A stretch of DNA of 64,000 nucleotides from Labrys sp. KNU-23 (GCF_008330945.1 NZ_CP043489.1:3979501-4043500); one strand, 5' to 3'. Shown: positions 1 to 8,320, counted from the first letter of the stretch. Notes: generated from the letters alone by a model not told the origin. Made by a program: numbers and translations.

Positions 1-873
1 GCGCCCCGGCATCTGGCGCACATATTTCTGGCGCGTGGCGAACAGGCCGACATAGGGCCCGCCATAATTGAGGGCATTGCCGATGGACTGGCCTTCACCG
101 ACCACGATGTCGGCGCCCATTTCGCCCGGCGACTTGACGAGGCCGAGCGAGACCGCCTCGGTGAACACCGCGATCAAGAGGGCGCCGGCCTTGTGGCAGG
201 CCTGCGCGATCGGGGTGAGATCGCGCAGATTGCCGAAGACGTCCGGGTTCTGCACCACCACGCAGGAGGTTTCGCCGTCGATCTCGGCGATCAGATTCTC
301 GCTGCCGTCCACATCGGCGGGCATGGCCACCTCATGGTGGCCGGCCATCTTCGAGATGGTGTGCACCACGTCGGTATAGTGCGGATGCAGGCCGCCGGAG
401 AGGACCGCCTTGGAGCGCCGGGTGATGCGATGGGCCATCAGCACGGCCTCGGCCGTACCGGTGGAGCCGTCATACATCGAGGCGTTGGCGACCTCCATGC
501 CGGTCAGCAGCGCGACCTGGGTCTGGAATTCGTAGAGATATTGCAGCGTGCCCTGGGCGATCTCGGGCTGATAGGGCGTGTAGGAGGTGAGGAATTCCGA
601 GCGCTGGATCAGGTGGTCGACGGTCGCCGGCACGTGATGCTTGTAGGCGCCGGCGCCGACGAAGAAGGGTACAGAGGACGCCGTCACATTGCGCGAGGCG
701 AAGGCGGTCATGATCTTCTCGACCGCCATTTCGCTCTTGGCATTCGGTAGCACCGGCGGCGCCTTCAAGAGCTTGTCGGCGGGGACGCTGGCGAAGAGAT
801 CGTCGATGCCGTTGACGCCGATCTTCGCCAGCATGGCGCTGCGATCCTCGGCGGTCAGGGGTAGATAGCGCAT
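1..873 (-). CDS. gcvPA: Glycine dehydrogenase (decarboxylating) subunit 1, partial
   Basis: N-terminal 291 codons of the split P-protein of the glycine cleavage system. With subunit 2 it decarboxylates glycine and passes the aminomethyl group to the lipoyl arm of GcvH. The translation begins MRYLPLTAEDRSAMLAKIGV and continues with family-typical stretches such as YTPYQPEIAQGTLQ and NASMYDGSTGTAEA. The start at 873 lies 3 nt below the gcvH stop, so it is the third gene of gcvT-gcvH-gcvPA. The C-terminus and the PLP-binding subunit gene (gcvPB) would lie beyond the left edge. Confidence 0.95.
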   Translation of the reverse strand, partial: MRYLPLTAEDRSAMLAKIGVNGIDDLFASVPADKLLKAPPVLPNAKSEMAVEKIMTAFASRNVTASSVPFFVGAGAYKHHVPATVDHLIQRSEFLTSYTPYQPEIAQGTLQYLYEFQTQVALLTGMEVANASMYDGSTGTAEAVLMAHRITRRSKAVLSGGLHPHYTDVVHTISKMAGHHEVAMPADVDGSENLIAEIDGETSCVVVQNPDVFGNLRDLTPIAQACHKAGALLIAVFTEAVSLGLVKSPGEMGADIVVGEGQSIGNALNYGGPYVGLFATRQKYVRQMPGR

Positions 874-876
874 GGA

Positions 877-1248
877 TCAGGCTCCGATATGGGCCTTGTA
901 GGCCGCATCGTCCATGAGGGCGTCGAGTTCGGCCGGGTTGGAGAGCTTGATCTTGATGAACCAGCCCTTGCCGAGCGGGTCCTCGTTCACGGTGGAGGGG
1001 GAGTCGGGCAGGCCTTCGTTCACTTCCAGCACCTCGCCGGACACCGGCGCATAGACCTCGCTGGCCGCCTTCACCGATTCCACCACCGCGGCTTCGTCGC
1101 CCTGCTTGAGCACCTTGCCGGCGGCGGGAAGCTCGATGAACACCACGTCGCCGAGCTGCGACTGGGCGTAGTCGGTGATGCCGATCGTGGCGACGTCGCC
1201 CTCGACGGACACATATTCGTGGTCGCTGGTGAACTTGATCGTCGGCAT
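877..1248 (-). CDS. gcvH: Glycine cleavage system H protein
   Basis: Lipoyl carrier protein of 123 aa that shuttles the aminomethyl group from the P-protein to the T-protein. The translation MPTIKFTSDHEYVSVEGD is followed by the lipoylation segment VVESVKAASEVYAPVSGEV, whose lysine is the expected lipoate site. An open frame continues upstream to 1341, but the 123-aa length is normal for GcvH and the ATG at 1248 has GAGGACAG just before it, so the shorter start was chosen. The gene sits between gcvT and gcvPA on the same strand. Confidence 0.96.
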   Translation of the reverse strand: MPTIKFTSDHEYVSVEGDVATIGITDYAQSQLGDVVFIELPAAGKVLKQGDEAAVVESVKAASEVYAPVSGEVLEVNEGLPDSPSTVNEDPLGKGWFIKIKLSNPAELDALMDDAAYKAHIGA

Positions 1249-1323
1249 AGGACTGTCCTCTGGTGGGATCGATTGACAGGAACTAGGAAAGAAAATCGAT
1301 GAACTCAGTGCGGGGTGCGTCGC

Positions 1324-1474
1324 GCTGCCCCTCACCCGCACCCTCTCCCCGTAAGAACGGGGCGAGGGGTGTCTCGGGCGTCGTGCGAGATATCAACGGT
1401 GCAGAAGGATGAAATGCGCCAACGTCCCCTCGCCCCGCGTTTGCGGGGGGAGGGTGCGGGTGAGGGGCAACGCA
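1324..1474. repeat. GC-rich palindromic repeat (family A, copy 1)
   Basis: Intergenic element between gcvT and gcvH. The outer arms at 1327-1344 and 1451-1468 are perfectly complementary over 18 nt (GCCCCTCACCCGCACCCT against its complement). Inside are further complementary blocks (CTCCCCG...CGGGGCGAGG against CCCCTCGCCCCG). A second copy with the same block order lies at 29888-30072. It looks like an extragenic palindromic repeat and carries no coding potential. Confidence 0.75.
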
Positions 1475-1495
1475 ACCGGTCACGTTGAAATCCCT

Positions 1496-2647
1496 TTACG
1501 ATCTATGGAAGCGGTGTGGGGCGAAGGGCAGGGGCGCGACCTCGATCGGCACGTCCTTGCCGCGCAATTCGACGGTGAGGCCGGTACCTACGGCCGACAA
1601 AGCGGGGGGCACGTAGCCGATGGCGATGGGCCCGCCCACGGTGGGGCCGAAGCCGCCCGAGGTGACGATACCGACGGTCTCGCCGGTCTGATTCTTCAAG
1701 GCCGCGCCTTCGCGCACGGGCGCGCGGCCCTCCGGCTTGAGACCGACGCGGATGCGAGCGGGGCCTTCCGCGATTTCGCGCTGGATGCGGGACGCACCGG
1801 GAAAGCCGCCCTGTTCGCGCCGGCGCTTCTGGATCGACCAGATCAGGCCGGCCTCGATCGGCGAGATGGTCGGATCGAGCTCATGGCCATAGAGGCACAG
1901 GCCCGCCTCCAGGCGCAGTGAATCGCGGGCGCCAAGGCCGATCGGCTTGACCCGTTCGTCGGCGAGGAGCGTGCGCCAGAGTGCAACGGCTTTGTCGTTG
2001 TGGACCGAGATCTCATAGCCGTCCTCGCCGGCATAGCCCGAGCGGGAGAGGCCGATGGCAATGCCGTCGAAGGAGGAACGGCGGGAGGCCATGAAGGGCA
2101 TGGCTGCTGCATCCGGGCAATGATCGGCCAGCACGGCGGCTGCGAGCGGACCCTGCAGTGCGAGCAGGGCGTGGTCCGCGGCGATGACCAGCTGGGCGCT
2201 GTCGCCGATCTTGTCGCGCAACAGGGCAAAGTCGGCCTCCTTGCAGCCGGCATTGACCACCAGGCCGAGCTTGCCGTCCTCGGCGGGGTCGGTCGAGCGT
2301 GCCACCATCAAATCGTCGAGCGTGCCGCCTTCGTCGTTCAGGAACTGGGTATAGCGCTGGCGGCCGGGCGGTAGATTGAGAATATCGGCCGGCACCAGGG
2401 TTTCCAGGGCCGTAGCGACGGCCTCATGACTGTCGGCGATGAGATAGGCCTGCCCCATATGCGACACGTCGAACAGGCCGGCGGCGCTGCGCGTGTGGTT
2501 GTGCTCGGCGATGATTCCGGTGGGGTACTGGACCGGCATGTCGTAGCCGGCAAACGGCACCATGCGCGCGCCGAGGGCGACATGCTCGGCATGAAGGGGC
2601 GTCTTCAGGAGCGTTTGCTGATCTGGGCTTGCGGCGGGCTCGGCCAT
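1496..2647 (-). CDS. gcvT: Glycine cleavage system T protein (aminomethyltransferase)
   Basis: 383-aa aminomethyltransferase that releases ammonia from the H-protein-bound intermediate and forms 5,10-methylene-THF. The N-terminus holds LLKTPLHAEHVALGARMVPF and GYDMPVQYPTGIIAEHNHTR. Later come LFDVSHMGQ and YEISVHNDKAVALW, all typical of GcvT. The frame is open to 2941, but that extension runs through the glycine riboswitch, so the ATG at 2647 (MAEPAASPDQQTLL) is the real start. It is the first gene of the gcv operon and is controlled by the riboswitch immediately upstream. Confidence 0.96.
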   Translation of the reverse strand: MAEPAASPDQQTLLKTPLHAEHVALGARMVPFAGYDMPVQYPTGIIAEHNHTRSAAGLFDVSHMGQAYLIADSHEAVATALETLVPADILNLPPGRQRYTQFLNDEGGTLDDLMVARSTDPAEDGKLGLVVNAGCKEADFALLRDKIGDSAQLVIAADHALLALQGPLAAAVLADHCPDAAAMPFMASRRSSFDGIAIGLSRSGYAGEDGYEISVHNDKAVALWRTLLADERVKPIGLGARDSLRLEAGLCLYGHELDPTISPIEAGLIWSIQKRRREQGGFPGASRIQREIAEGPARIRVGLKPEGRAPVREGAALKNQTGETVGIVTSGGFGPTVGGPIAIGYVPPALSAVGTGLTVELRGKDVPIEVAPLPFAPHRFHRS

Positions 2648-2691
2648 GGGTACTCCGGCAAAAGGTTGCACGCCGGACAAATGTCCGGTTG

Positions 2692-2900
2692 TGCCCCCTC
2701 TGTCGCGGTTACCTGAGAGATTTCGCGACCCCGCACCCTGGGGGGTAGCTTGCGCCCTTCGGTGAGCCCGAATGCTCGCGCATTCGTGCCGCTTTCCAGA
2801 GTTTCGTTCCCCCGCGGTCCGGGTGCCTGAGAGTTTCCGGGGCGGTTGCTCCTTCGGCGCCGGTCCGTGATTCTCAAGAGAATCAGACCGAGCTCTTCCG
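2692..2900 (-). promoter_or_regulatory. Tandem glycine riboswitch
   Basis: Two aptamer-like modules are read on the minus strand in front of gcvT. The first contains GCGCCGAAGGAGCAACC followed by GGAAACTCTCAGGCACC (around 2820-2870). The second contains CACCGAAGGGCGCAAGC followed by CGCGAAATCTCTCAGGTAAC (around 2705-2775). The CCGAAGG...GCAA core followed by a CTCTCAGG block is the signature of the glycine aptamer. A small hairpin (CCGGACATTTGTCCGG, 2673-2688) lies between the second aptamer and the gcvT ribosome binding site and may belong to the expression platform. No U-run follows it, so a translational readout is as likely as a transcriptional one. Confidence 0.93.
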
Positions 2901-3002
2901 CGGGGATCGGCCGAATGCCGGGAAGCTATCCCTGGCCTCACCTGTCGTCAACCCAACAGAATGAGGCGCGATGGGAAAAGGTCAGAGGAATATAAGACCG
3001 GC

Positions 3003-3593
3003 TCAGCCCCGGCGCTTTTTCTTGGTGACAGTGCCGCCCTTGCCGTCGAAACCGACCACGATGTCATAGGAACTGAGCGGCTGCTCGAGGCCGATCGTGA
3101 TCGGTGCCGAAGTATCGACCACGCGGAAACTGCCCGGGCCGCCGCCAGGCGTCGCCGCGGCGGTGGCACGGATCACCTTGGTGTAGACGGGCTTCTCGTC
3201 ACGGTCGCGAATGGTGATGCGCACCGGCGCCGAATAGCCGCCGCCTCCGGCCGAGGCGACATGACCTTCCACGCCGACCTTGATGGTGACGGTATTGCCG
3301 CTGGCAAGGTCGCACTCGCGGGCGAAATTGGTGATCGAGAATTGCGCGCTGGGAGGGCCATAGGCCGCCGCACCAGTGGGAATGTTGATCTGGGGGCACT
3401 CGGTATCGGGGTCGAAGTCCACCCGCAGCGGCGCTTGGGAGGCGGTCTGCGTCGGCGCAGCCGCTTCCGTCGGTGTTCCATAGACACCGGTGATGACGCT
3501 GCTCGAACAGCCGCCGAGAAGGAGCGCCGGGCCGACCACACCTGCCAACAGGGCGCTACGAGCCGCCCAGACGCCATACTGACTGCCAACCAT
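3003..3593 (-). CDS. Putative lipoprotein of unknown function
   Basis: 196-aa protein with an N-terminal signal peptide (MVGSQYGVWAARSALLAGVV) ending in a lipobox LLLGGC at about residues 24-29, so it is probably a lipid-anchored envelope protein. The mature part is rich in beta-forming residues (VTIKVGVEGHVASAGGG, VRITIRDRDEKPVYTKVI) and ends in a basic KKKRRG tail. The chosen ATG has GGAG about 9 nt upstream; a longer open frame to 3923 overlaps the neighbouring nucleosidase gene and is not needed. Similar proteins are common and uncharacterised in Rhizobiales; no function is claimed. Confidence 0.8.
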   Translation of the reverse strand: MVGSQYGVWAARSALLAGVVGPALLLGGCSSSVITGVYGTPTEAAAPTQTASQAPLRVDFDPDTECPQINIPTGAAAYGPPSAQFSITNFARECDLASGNTVTIKVGVEGHVASAGGGGYSAPVRITIRDRDEKPVYTKVIRATAAATPGGGPGSFRVVDTSAPITIGLEQPLSSYDIVVGFDGKGGTVTKKKRRG

Positions 3594-3687
3594 CGTCACG
3601 CTCCGCTGAATGCACGGCGTCCTTATAGCATGCCGTTCGGCTTCGGCCAGTCCGGCAGGGGCGCGCATGCACAGGCCTTCGGTCCGA

Positions 3688-4470
3688 TCACCAGTCCGTG
3701 TGCTGCAGGAAGCGCCGCAGGATGTGATGGGAGTAAAAACTGGCGACGGTGGCGAGGAAAGCCGGGAAATCGACATGGGCATTGTCGTCGGCGCTGTCGG
3801 AGATGGTGCGCAGCACGGCACAGGGCACGCCATAGTCGTGGCAGATCTGGCCGACCGCCCCGCTTTCCATCTCGATGGCGAAAGCGTCCGGAATGTCGTT
3901 GCGCAGGGCTGCGACCGCGGCATGGCCGTTGACGAACTGGTCGCCGCTGATGATCAGGCCGCGATGAAGGCGGGGGGCGGCGAGGGAGAAGCGTTCGCGA
4001 ATCTCGGTGGAGAGCTGGGCCAGATCCTCGGCCAGGAAGGCCTCGATTGCCCGCGACAGGCTGTTGCTGATGACGGCATCGGCAGTAAAGCGGGACATGC
4101 CCGTCAAGGGCACTTCGTAGCGCGGGAAGATCGGTCGCGCATCGAGGTCGTGCTGGAGCATCGCATCACCAACCACGATATCGCCGACCTTCACCGATCG
4201 GGCCGCGCCGCCGGCTACGCCGACATTGAGGATCGCGCCGACCCGGTAGGCATGGATCAGGCCTGCGGTGGCAGTGGCGGCGGCGACCTTGCCGACCCGA
4301 GAGAGTGTCAGCACGCAGGGGCGGCCGAAGAGATGGCCGCTGTGATAGTCCCTGCCACCGATGCGCTGCGTCTGCGTGGTGCCGTCCTGCTTCATCAGGG
4401 CGAAGAGCGCTTCGGCCTCCTGGGCGAGCGGGACGAGAATGCCGAGGGGAGCGGTAGAAGAAACTGTCAT
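3688..4470 (-). CDS. 5'-methylthioadenosine/S-adenosylhomocysteine nucleosidase family protein
   Basis: 260-aa cytosolic nucleoside phosphorylase-fold protein. Family marks are GRVGKVAAATATAGLI, ILNVGVAGGAARSVKVGDIV, the substrate segment ISGDQFVNG, and FAIEMESGAVGQICHDYGVP followed by LRTISDSADDNAHVDF, where the Asp of SDSAD would be the general acid. It would hydrolyse the N-glycosidic bond of MTA or SAH in methyl-cycle salvage. Specificity for a related purine nucleoside cannot be excluded. The start (MTVSSTAPLG) has GGAAG upstream. Confidence 0.85.
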   Translation of the reverse strand: MTVSSTAPLGILVPLAQEAEALFALMKQDGTTQTQRIGGRDYHSGHLFGRPCVLTLSRVGKVAAATATAGLIHAYRVGAILNVGVAGGAARSVKVGDIVVGDAMLQHDLDARPIFPRYEVPLTGMSRFTADAVISNSLSRAIEAFLAEDLAQLSTEIRERFSLAAPRLHRGLIISGDQFVNGHAAVAALRNDIPDAFAIEMESGAVGQICHDYGVPCAVLRTISDSADDNAHVDFPAFLATVASFYSHHILRRFLQHTDW

Positions 4471-4578
4471 GGGGACTTCCGGGGGCAGCGCGGTTCAGCG
4501 AAGGCGGGAACGGACACCATAGGCCAATCGTTCATCGTCTTGATGTCAAGCCATTCCGACGCGGCTGCCGGCCTTGCC

Positions 4579-4606
4579 AAAAGAAAGGCCGGGACTGAGC
4601 CCGGCC
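4579..4606 (-). terminator. Intrinsic terminator of ctrA
   Basis: Read on the minus strand, a GGCCGGG/CCCGGCC stem (4587-4593 with 4600-4606) with a six-nt loop is followed by TTTCTTTT, 32 nt past the ctrA stop. Confidence 0.8.
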
Positions 4607-4637
4607 ATCTCATCTCGTTCGTGGGGGAGGCGCGGCC

Positions 4638-5339
4638 TCAGACCGCGATGCGCTCTTCGATCTCGTTGGGTTCGCGCAGCACATAGCCGCGACCCCAGAC
4701 GGTTTCGATGTAATTGGTGCCGTTGGTGGCGTTGGCGAGCTTCTTGCGCAGCTTGCAGATGAAGACGTCGATGATCTTCAATTCCGGTTCGTCCATGCCG
4801 CCATAGAGATGGTTGAGGAACATCTCCTTGGTCAGCGTGGTGCCCTTGCGCAGCGAGAGCAGCTCGAGCATCTGGTATTCCTTGCCGGTCAGATGCACGC
4901 GAGAACCATGGACCTCGACCGTCTTGGTGTCGAGATTGACCACGAGGTCGCCGGTGGCGATCACCGACTGGGCATGGCCCTTGGAGCGGCGAACGATGGC
5001 ATGGATGCGCGCAACCAGCTCATCCTTGTGGAAAGGCTTGGTGAGGTAATCATCGGCGCCGAAGCCGAGACCCTTCACCTTGTCTTCGATGCCGGCAAGG
5101 CCTGATAGAATCAGGATCGGCGTCTTGACCTTGGCCACCCGGAGGGAGCGCAGAACCTCGTAGCCCGACATGTCGGGGAGGTTCAGGTCGAGCAGAATGA
5201 TGTCGTAATCGTACAGCTTGCCGAGATCGACACCTTCCTCGCCCAGATCCGTCGTATAGACGTTGAAACTCTCTGACTTGAGCATCAGCTCAATGCTTTG
5301 CGCCGTGGCGCTATCGTCTTCGACAAGAAGTACGCGCAT
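4638..5339 (-). CDS. ctrA: Cell-cycle response regulator CtrA
   Basis: 233-aa OmpR-type response regulator, the essential alphaproteobacterial cell-cycle master regulator. Residues 1-120 are the receiver domain, with acidic pocket E7/D8/D9, phospho-acceptor D51 in IILLDLNLPD and conserved K in LTKPFHKDEL. Residues 125-225 form the winged-helix DNA-binding domain (LTGKEYQMLELLSLRKG, DVFICKLRKKLANATNG, ETVWGRGYVL). Length and sequence match CtrA, not a generic OmpR protein. The ORF is preceded by a long GANTC-rich region and followed by an intrinsic terminator. Its phosphate donor ChpT is encoded about 3 kb away. Confidence 0.97.
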   Translation of the reverse strand: MRVLLVEDDSATAQSIELMLKSESFNVYTTDLGEEGVDLGKLYDYDIILLDLNLPDMSGYEVLRSLRVAKVKTPILILSGLAGIEDKVKGLGFGADDYLTKPFHKDELVARIHAIVRRSKGHAQSVIATGDLVVNLDTKTVEVHGSRVHLTGKEYQMLELLSLRKGTTLTKEMFLNHLYGGMDEPELKIIDVFICKLRKKLANATNGTNYIETVWGRGYVLREPNEIEERIAV

Positions 5340-6177
5340 CTCAATCCCCCACTGCGGCCTCGGAGGGTCGACCGCCGTCGCGAATGCGCAGACGGCACGG
5401 CGAAGTCACCTCGTCGATGATCAACCGCGACGCTACGCAGGCATGGTTAACAAATTGTGATTCTCTCATGCAAGCGAAACTTGAAAACAAGGTACAAAAC
5501 TCCCTGTAACACATTGCCTGAAAGACAGATTCGGTGAGCAGCGAGCGTCAACATTCACATGAAGAAACTTGCCTAAGCGATTCAACCGACTCACCCATTC
5601 GCCGCAGGAATTGGACAAACGTGGCGGTGAGTTCGTTGACCGTTGTTAGGGATCATTAACGAGGCAGGTAAATTAATGGTTACCGTCGGGGCAGGTTCTT
5701 AGGAATTCAGACCGAATCAATGGCTTCGGCGCAGTGCCTCGCAGAAGCTCCGGAGCGGGCACCCGCTTGTGTCGCCGCGACTCCCGCCAGGAGGCGGGCT
5801 TGCCGATTTCGCTTGCTCCTTCAACCTGTTAGGGGTTGGAGACTCAGTATAAGCCACTTCTTTTCGGGCCGAGGAAAAGCATAAACCGGTCTTGCCAAGG
5901 TCGTGTCATCCACGGCCGTGGTGATGAGGAAAAATCTTAAGAAAAGCGGCGGCGATGTGGAGAAGTCGCGCGCCGCGTTCCTGAATCAGGACGCCGGCCA
6001 AGAGTACTTTTCACTGTCCCGCCTTGGTTCGCGGCTTTTTTGCGGCGAGTAAGGAAGAATTCACGTCCATGCCGGATGGTGTGGGTCTTCGCCGGGCCAG
6101 TAGCCTGGCGATCCGATTGTGCGGTCTGTCCCCGAAGCTTGGGCGTCGGGCCGATGCGGCTGATGGAGTAATGAGTA
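5340..6177. promoter_or_regulatory. Long ctrA/fliJ divergent regulatory region
   Basis: 838-nt stretch without a convincing gene between divergent ctrA and the fliJ-like gene. It carries seven GANTC sites between 5459 and 5845 (5459, 5528, 5579, 5588, 5714, 5779, 5841), the CcrM methylation motif. It also has CtrA-like half-sites: GTTAACCAT read on the minus strand around 5443-5451, TTAAC at 5656, and GTAACCATTAA on the minus strand around 5673-5683. This fits a methylation-dependent, autoregulated ctrA promoter region. Exact promoters and transcription starts cannot be placed by eye. Confidence 0.6.
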
Positions 6178-6537
6178 ATGAAGTCGCGCGATACCCTCAT
6201 TCGTCTCAAGCGCTTCCAGGCAGACGAAAGACGCCGCCAGGTCATCCAGATCGAAACAATGGTGGCCGAGTTCGAGCGCATGGCAGGTGAACTGGACCGT
6301 GAAATTAAGGTTGAGGAAGCCAAGGCCGGCATCACCGATCCGAGCCATTTCGCCTATCCGACCTATGCCCGCGCGGCAACGGCACGCCGGGACAATCTGC
6401 GTGGTTCGGCCGACGATCTGAAGATCAAGCTGGAAGATGCCAGGAGCGCGCTCGCCGACGCCCTGGACGATCTGAAGATGGTCGAGACGCTTGACGATCG
6501 CGAGAAGGCCAGCGAGCGCAGCATTGCTGCCCAATAG
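6178..6537 (+). CDS. fliJ: FliJ-like flagellar export chaperone
   Basis: 119-aa, highly charged and almost entirely helical protein (MKSRDTLIRLKRFQADERRR, then MVAEFERMAGELDREIKVEE and LKIKLEDARSALADALDDLK), the look of the short coiled-coil FliJ export component of the flagellar type III apparatus. Position supports this: a fliJ-like gene divergent from ctrA is a familiar arrangement in Rhizobiales. Sequence similarity in this family is weak, so the call rests on length, coiled coil and context. No other flagellar gene lies in the window. Confidence 0.7.
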   Translation: MKSRDTLIRLKRFQADERRRQVIQIETMVAEFERMAGELDREIKVEEAKAGITDPSHFAYPTYARAATARRDNLRGSADDLKIKLEDARSALADALDDLKMVETLDDREKASERSIAAQ

Positions 6538-6570
6538 AGCACAGCGCGTTCAAGACTGAACGGTTGTTTT

Positions 6571-6632
6571 CTCTAACTCTTTGTTTCGACGCGTCTTTGC
6601 GATTCTACGTGACTTCGTCAAATCGCAAAACG
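6571..6632 (+). repeat. Dispersed hairpin repeat (family F, copy 1)
   Basis: 62-bp element that matches 21204-21265 (opposite strand) from CTCTAA to the closing AATCGCAAAACG. It contains arms TTTGCGATT and AATCGCAAA around a variable centre. The centre differs between copies but stays self-complementary in each (ACG...CGT here, TGGCG...CGCCA there), so the hairpin, not the sequence, seems conserved. Confidence 0.75.
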
Positions 6633-6697
6633 TCATAGAAACCGAGATAGGCAAAGCCCGGCCAACCTTGGGGGGCCGGAGACCGCAGGGCCGCCGC

Positions 6698-7000
6698 TCA
6701 CTGCTTGGGCGTTGGCGGTTTGGTGCTGGTGCAGCGCAAATCCTTGCGGACGCAGGAAATGCCCGGGGTCGAACACATCGGCTTGCCATTCACTACCGCG
6801 CAGATGATGCATTCGTCGGTGATCTCAGTGCAATCGGGATTGCCGGCGATGAAGGAAAGCACGCGGTCGTCAGGGGCAATGGGCTGGGAGGGAGCAGGAG
6901 GCTCCGGCGGCTTGGCCTGACTGTCCTGCGCTCGCGACCACTCCTGGCCGGCGGTCAGTATGGCGCTAGCCAGACACAGGCGGATCAGCACGCTGCGCAT
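6698..7000 (-). CDS. Small secreted cysteine-containing protein of unknown function
   Basis: 100-aa protein with a signal peptide (MRSVLIRLCLASAILTAGQE, probable cleavage near SRAQ-DS), then a Pro-rich stretch (KPPEPPAPSQPIAP) and a C-terminal part with six cysteines (PDCTEITDECIICAVVNG, MCSTPGISCVRKDLRC), suggesting disulfides in the periplasm. The ATG at 7000 has GGGAG upstream and gives a clean signal peptide; a start at 7030 would spoil it. No family recognised. Confidence 0.65.
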   Translation of the reverse strand: MRSVLIRLCLASAILTAGQEWSRAQDSQAKPPEPPAPSQPIAPDDRVLSFIAGNPDCTEITDECIICAVVNGKPMCSTPGISCVRKDLRCTSTKPPTPKQ

Positions 7001-7055
7001 TGAGGCACACTCCCTGCAATCGGCCTTCAAAACAAAGACTTAAAGCAAAACAACG

Positions 7056-7436
7056 TCAGCCGCGGAACGCGGTGACCTCGATCTCGACTTTGATCTCAGG
7101 CTTGATCAGGTCGCAGATCAGCATGGTGGCTGCAGGTCGAATCTCCCCAAAGACCCGTCCAGTGACCGCCATTACGGTCTCCACATGCTCGGTGCCGGTC
7201 ACGTAATAGGTCGCGCGCACCACCTCGCTCATGGCAAAGCCGCCCTCGGCCAGGGCCTTCTCGATGGTTGCCAGCGTGTTTTGGGTCTGGGCGGCGACGT
7301 CTTCCGGCAGCGTCATGCTGGCATAGTCATAGCCGGTGGTGCCCGAGACGAAGCACCAGTCGCCCTGCACCACGGCACGCGAATAGCCGGCGCTGCGTTC
7401 GAGCGGGGAGCCGGTCGAGATCAGTTTGCGGGGCAT
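7056..7436 (-). CDS. RidA family protein
   Basis: 126-aa member of the RidA/YjgF/UK114 family, small trimeric enamine/imine deaminases. Seen: FVSGTTGYDYASMTLPEDVA, QTQNTLATIEKALAEGGFAM, VVRATYYVTGTEHVETVM, and the conserved arginine/Pro segment GEIRPAATMLICDL ending in EIEVTAFRG. The ATG at 7436 has GAGG about 8 nt upstream and lies 10 nt past the chpT stop, so the two are probably co-transcribed. Which RidA subfamily it belongs to cannot be told. Confidence 0.9.
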   Translation of the reverse strand: MPRKLISTGSPLERSAGYSRAVVQGDWCFVSGTTGYDYASMTLPEDVAAQTQNTLATIEKALAEGGFAMSEVVRATYYVTGTEHVETVMAVTGRVFGEIRPAATMLICDLIKPEIKVEIEVTAFRG

Positions 7437-7446
7437 GGCTGCGTCC

Positions 7447-8091
7447 TCACAGCGGTACGGCGGCGATGCGCACGCCGCCATCGATCGTCTCGATGGCGAC
7501 GGACATGCCGGCGGCCCGGGCGATCAACCCGGTATAATAGGGCTGGATCAGGTGGCTATCGAGCGTGCCGTTCTCCGGCTCGCCCGCCAGAAGGCCGATC
7601 AGGCCGGGCGGAATGCGCGAATTTCCCCCGAGCGAGATCACCTCGAAGGTCGGAGCCTCGGGATCTCCCGTCACCTTGGCATTGATGGAGCCGCCGCGCG
7701 GAATGGTGGTGGTAGCGACCACGAGCAGGTTCAGTAAGAGCTTGACCTTGTTCTTGGGCATGAATTGGCGCGGTGCTGACCAGGACAGCGTCACCTTCTC
7801 GTCCTGGATGAAGCCGCGGGCGACGTTCTCGGCATCGCCGAGATCGATCGAGGCCCCGGCCGAGCCGGCGGCACCGAAGGCGATCCGGGCAAATTGCAGG
7901 CGGGCCGAAGCATTCCTGGAGCTCTTCTTGATCAGGTCGAGGGCGAAGGCCTTCATCGAGGCATCGTCCTCGTCTTCGAGGACTTCGAGCCCGTTGACGA
8001 TGGCGCCAACCGGGTTGATCACGTCGTGGCACACGCGAGAGCAGAGCAGGGCGGCCAGATCAAGCGCATCGAGTTGAAAACCAGCGGTCAT
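7447..8091 (-). CDS. chpT: Histidine phosphotransferase ChpT
   Basis: 214-aa phosphotransferase that relays phosphate from the hybrid kinase CckA to CtrA and CpdR. The phospho-accepting helix is DLAALLCSRVCHDVINPVGA, with H22 as acceptor in the HDVINP motif. The C-terminal half is a degenerate ATPase-like domain (NKVKLLLNLLVVATTTIPRG, LIGLLAGEPENG, IQPYYTGLIARAAG), as in dimeric ChpT. Having chpT within 3 kb of ctrA puts two steps of one phosphorelay side by side. No cckA is in view. Confidence 0.93.
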   Translation of the reverse strand: MTAGFQLDALDLAALLCSRVCHDVINPVGAIVNGLEVLEDEDDASMKAFALDLIKKSSRNASARLQFARIAFGAAGSAGASIDLGDAENVARGFIQDEKVTLSWSAPRQFMPKNKVKLLLNLLVVATTTIPRGGSINAKVTGDPEAPTFEVISLGGNSRIPPGLIGLLAGEPENGTLDSHLIQPYYTGLIARAAGMSVAIETIDGGVRIAAVPL

Positions 8092-8320
8092 CGCAGCACC
8101 CAGGGTAAATCAGGAGAGAATCAGGTCTCGGGAACCTGTTTTTCAGATAGACTCTGCGGCGCGGGATGTGAAGGCGCGAGGTGCCTGTATGTCCCGTTCC
8201 GCCCTGTTTGCAACCCTGGAGTGCGCTGATGAAGGGGGTGCAAAGCTGAGCAGCAGACCCAATATTCTTGCGGTACGACGCCAATCAGGACTAAACAGGC
8301 CACTGCTATCGGAGGCCCTT

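Noticed and set aside
877..1302. Plus-strand frames opposite gcvH and many other genes
   Set aside because: Long antisense frames are expected in GC-rich DNA; they lack ribosome binding sites and recognisable domains, while the opposite strand encodes known families.
1324..1474. Possible CRISPR array at the GC-rich repeats (also 29888-30072)
   Set aside because: The repeats are inverted, not regularly spaced direct repeats, and there are no cas genes.
2648..2941. N-terminal extension of gcvT
   Set aside because: It runs through the tandem glycine riboswitch; GcvT normally starts at the MAEP position.
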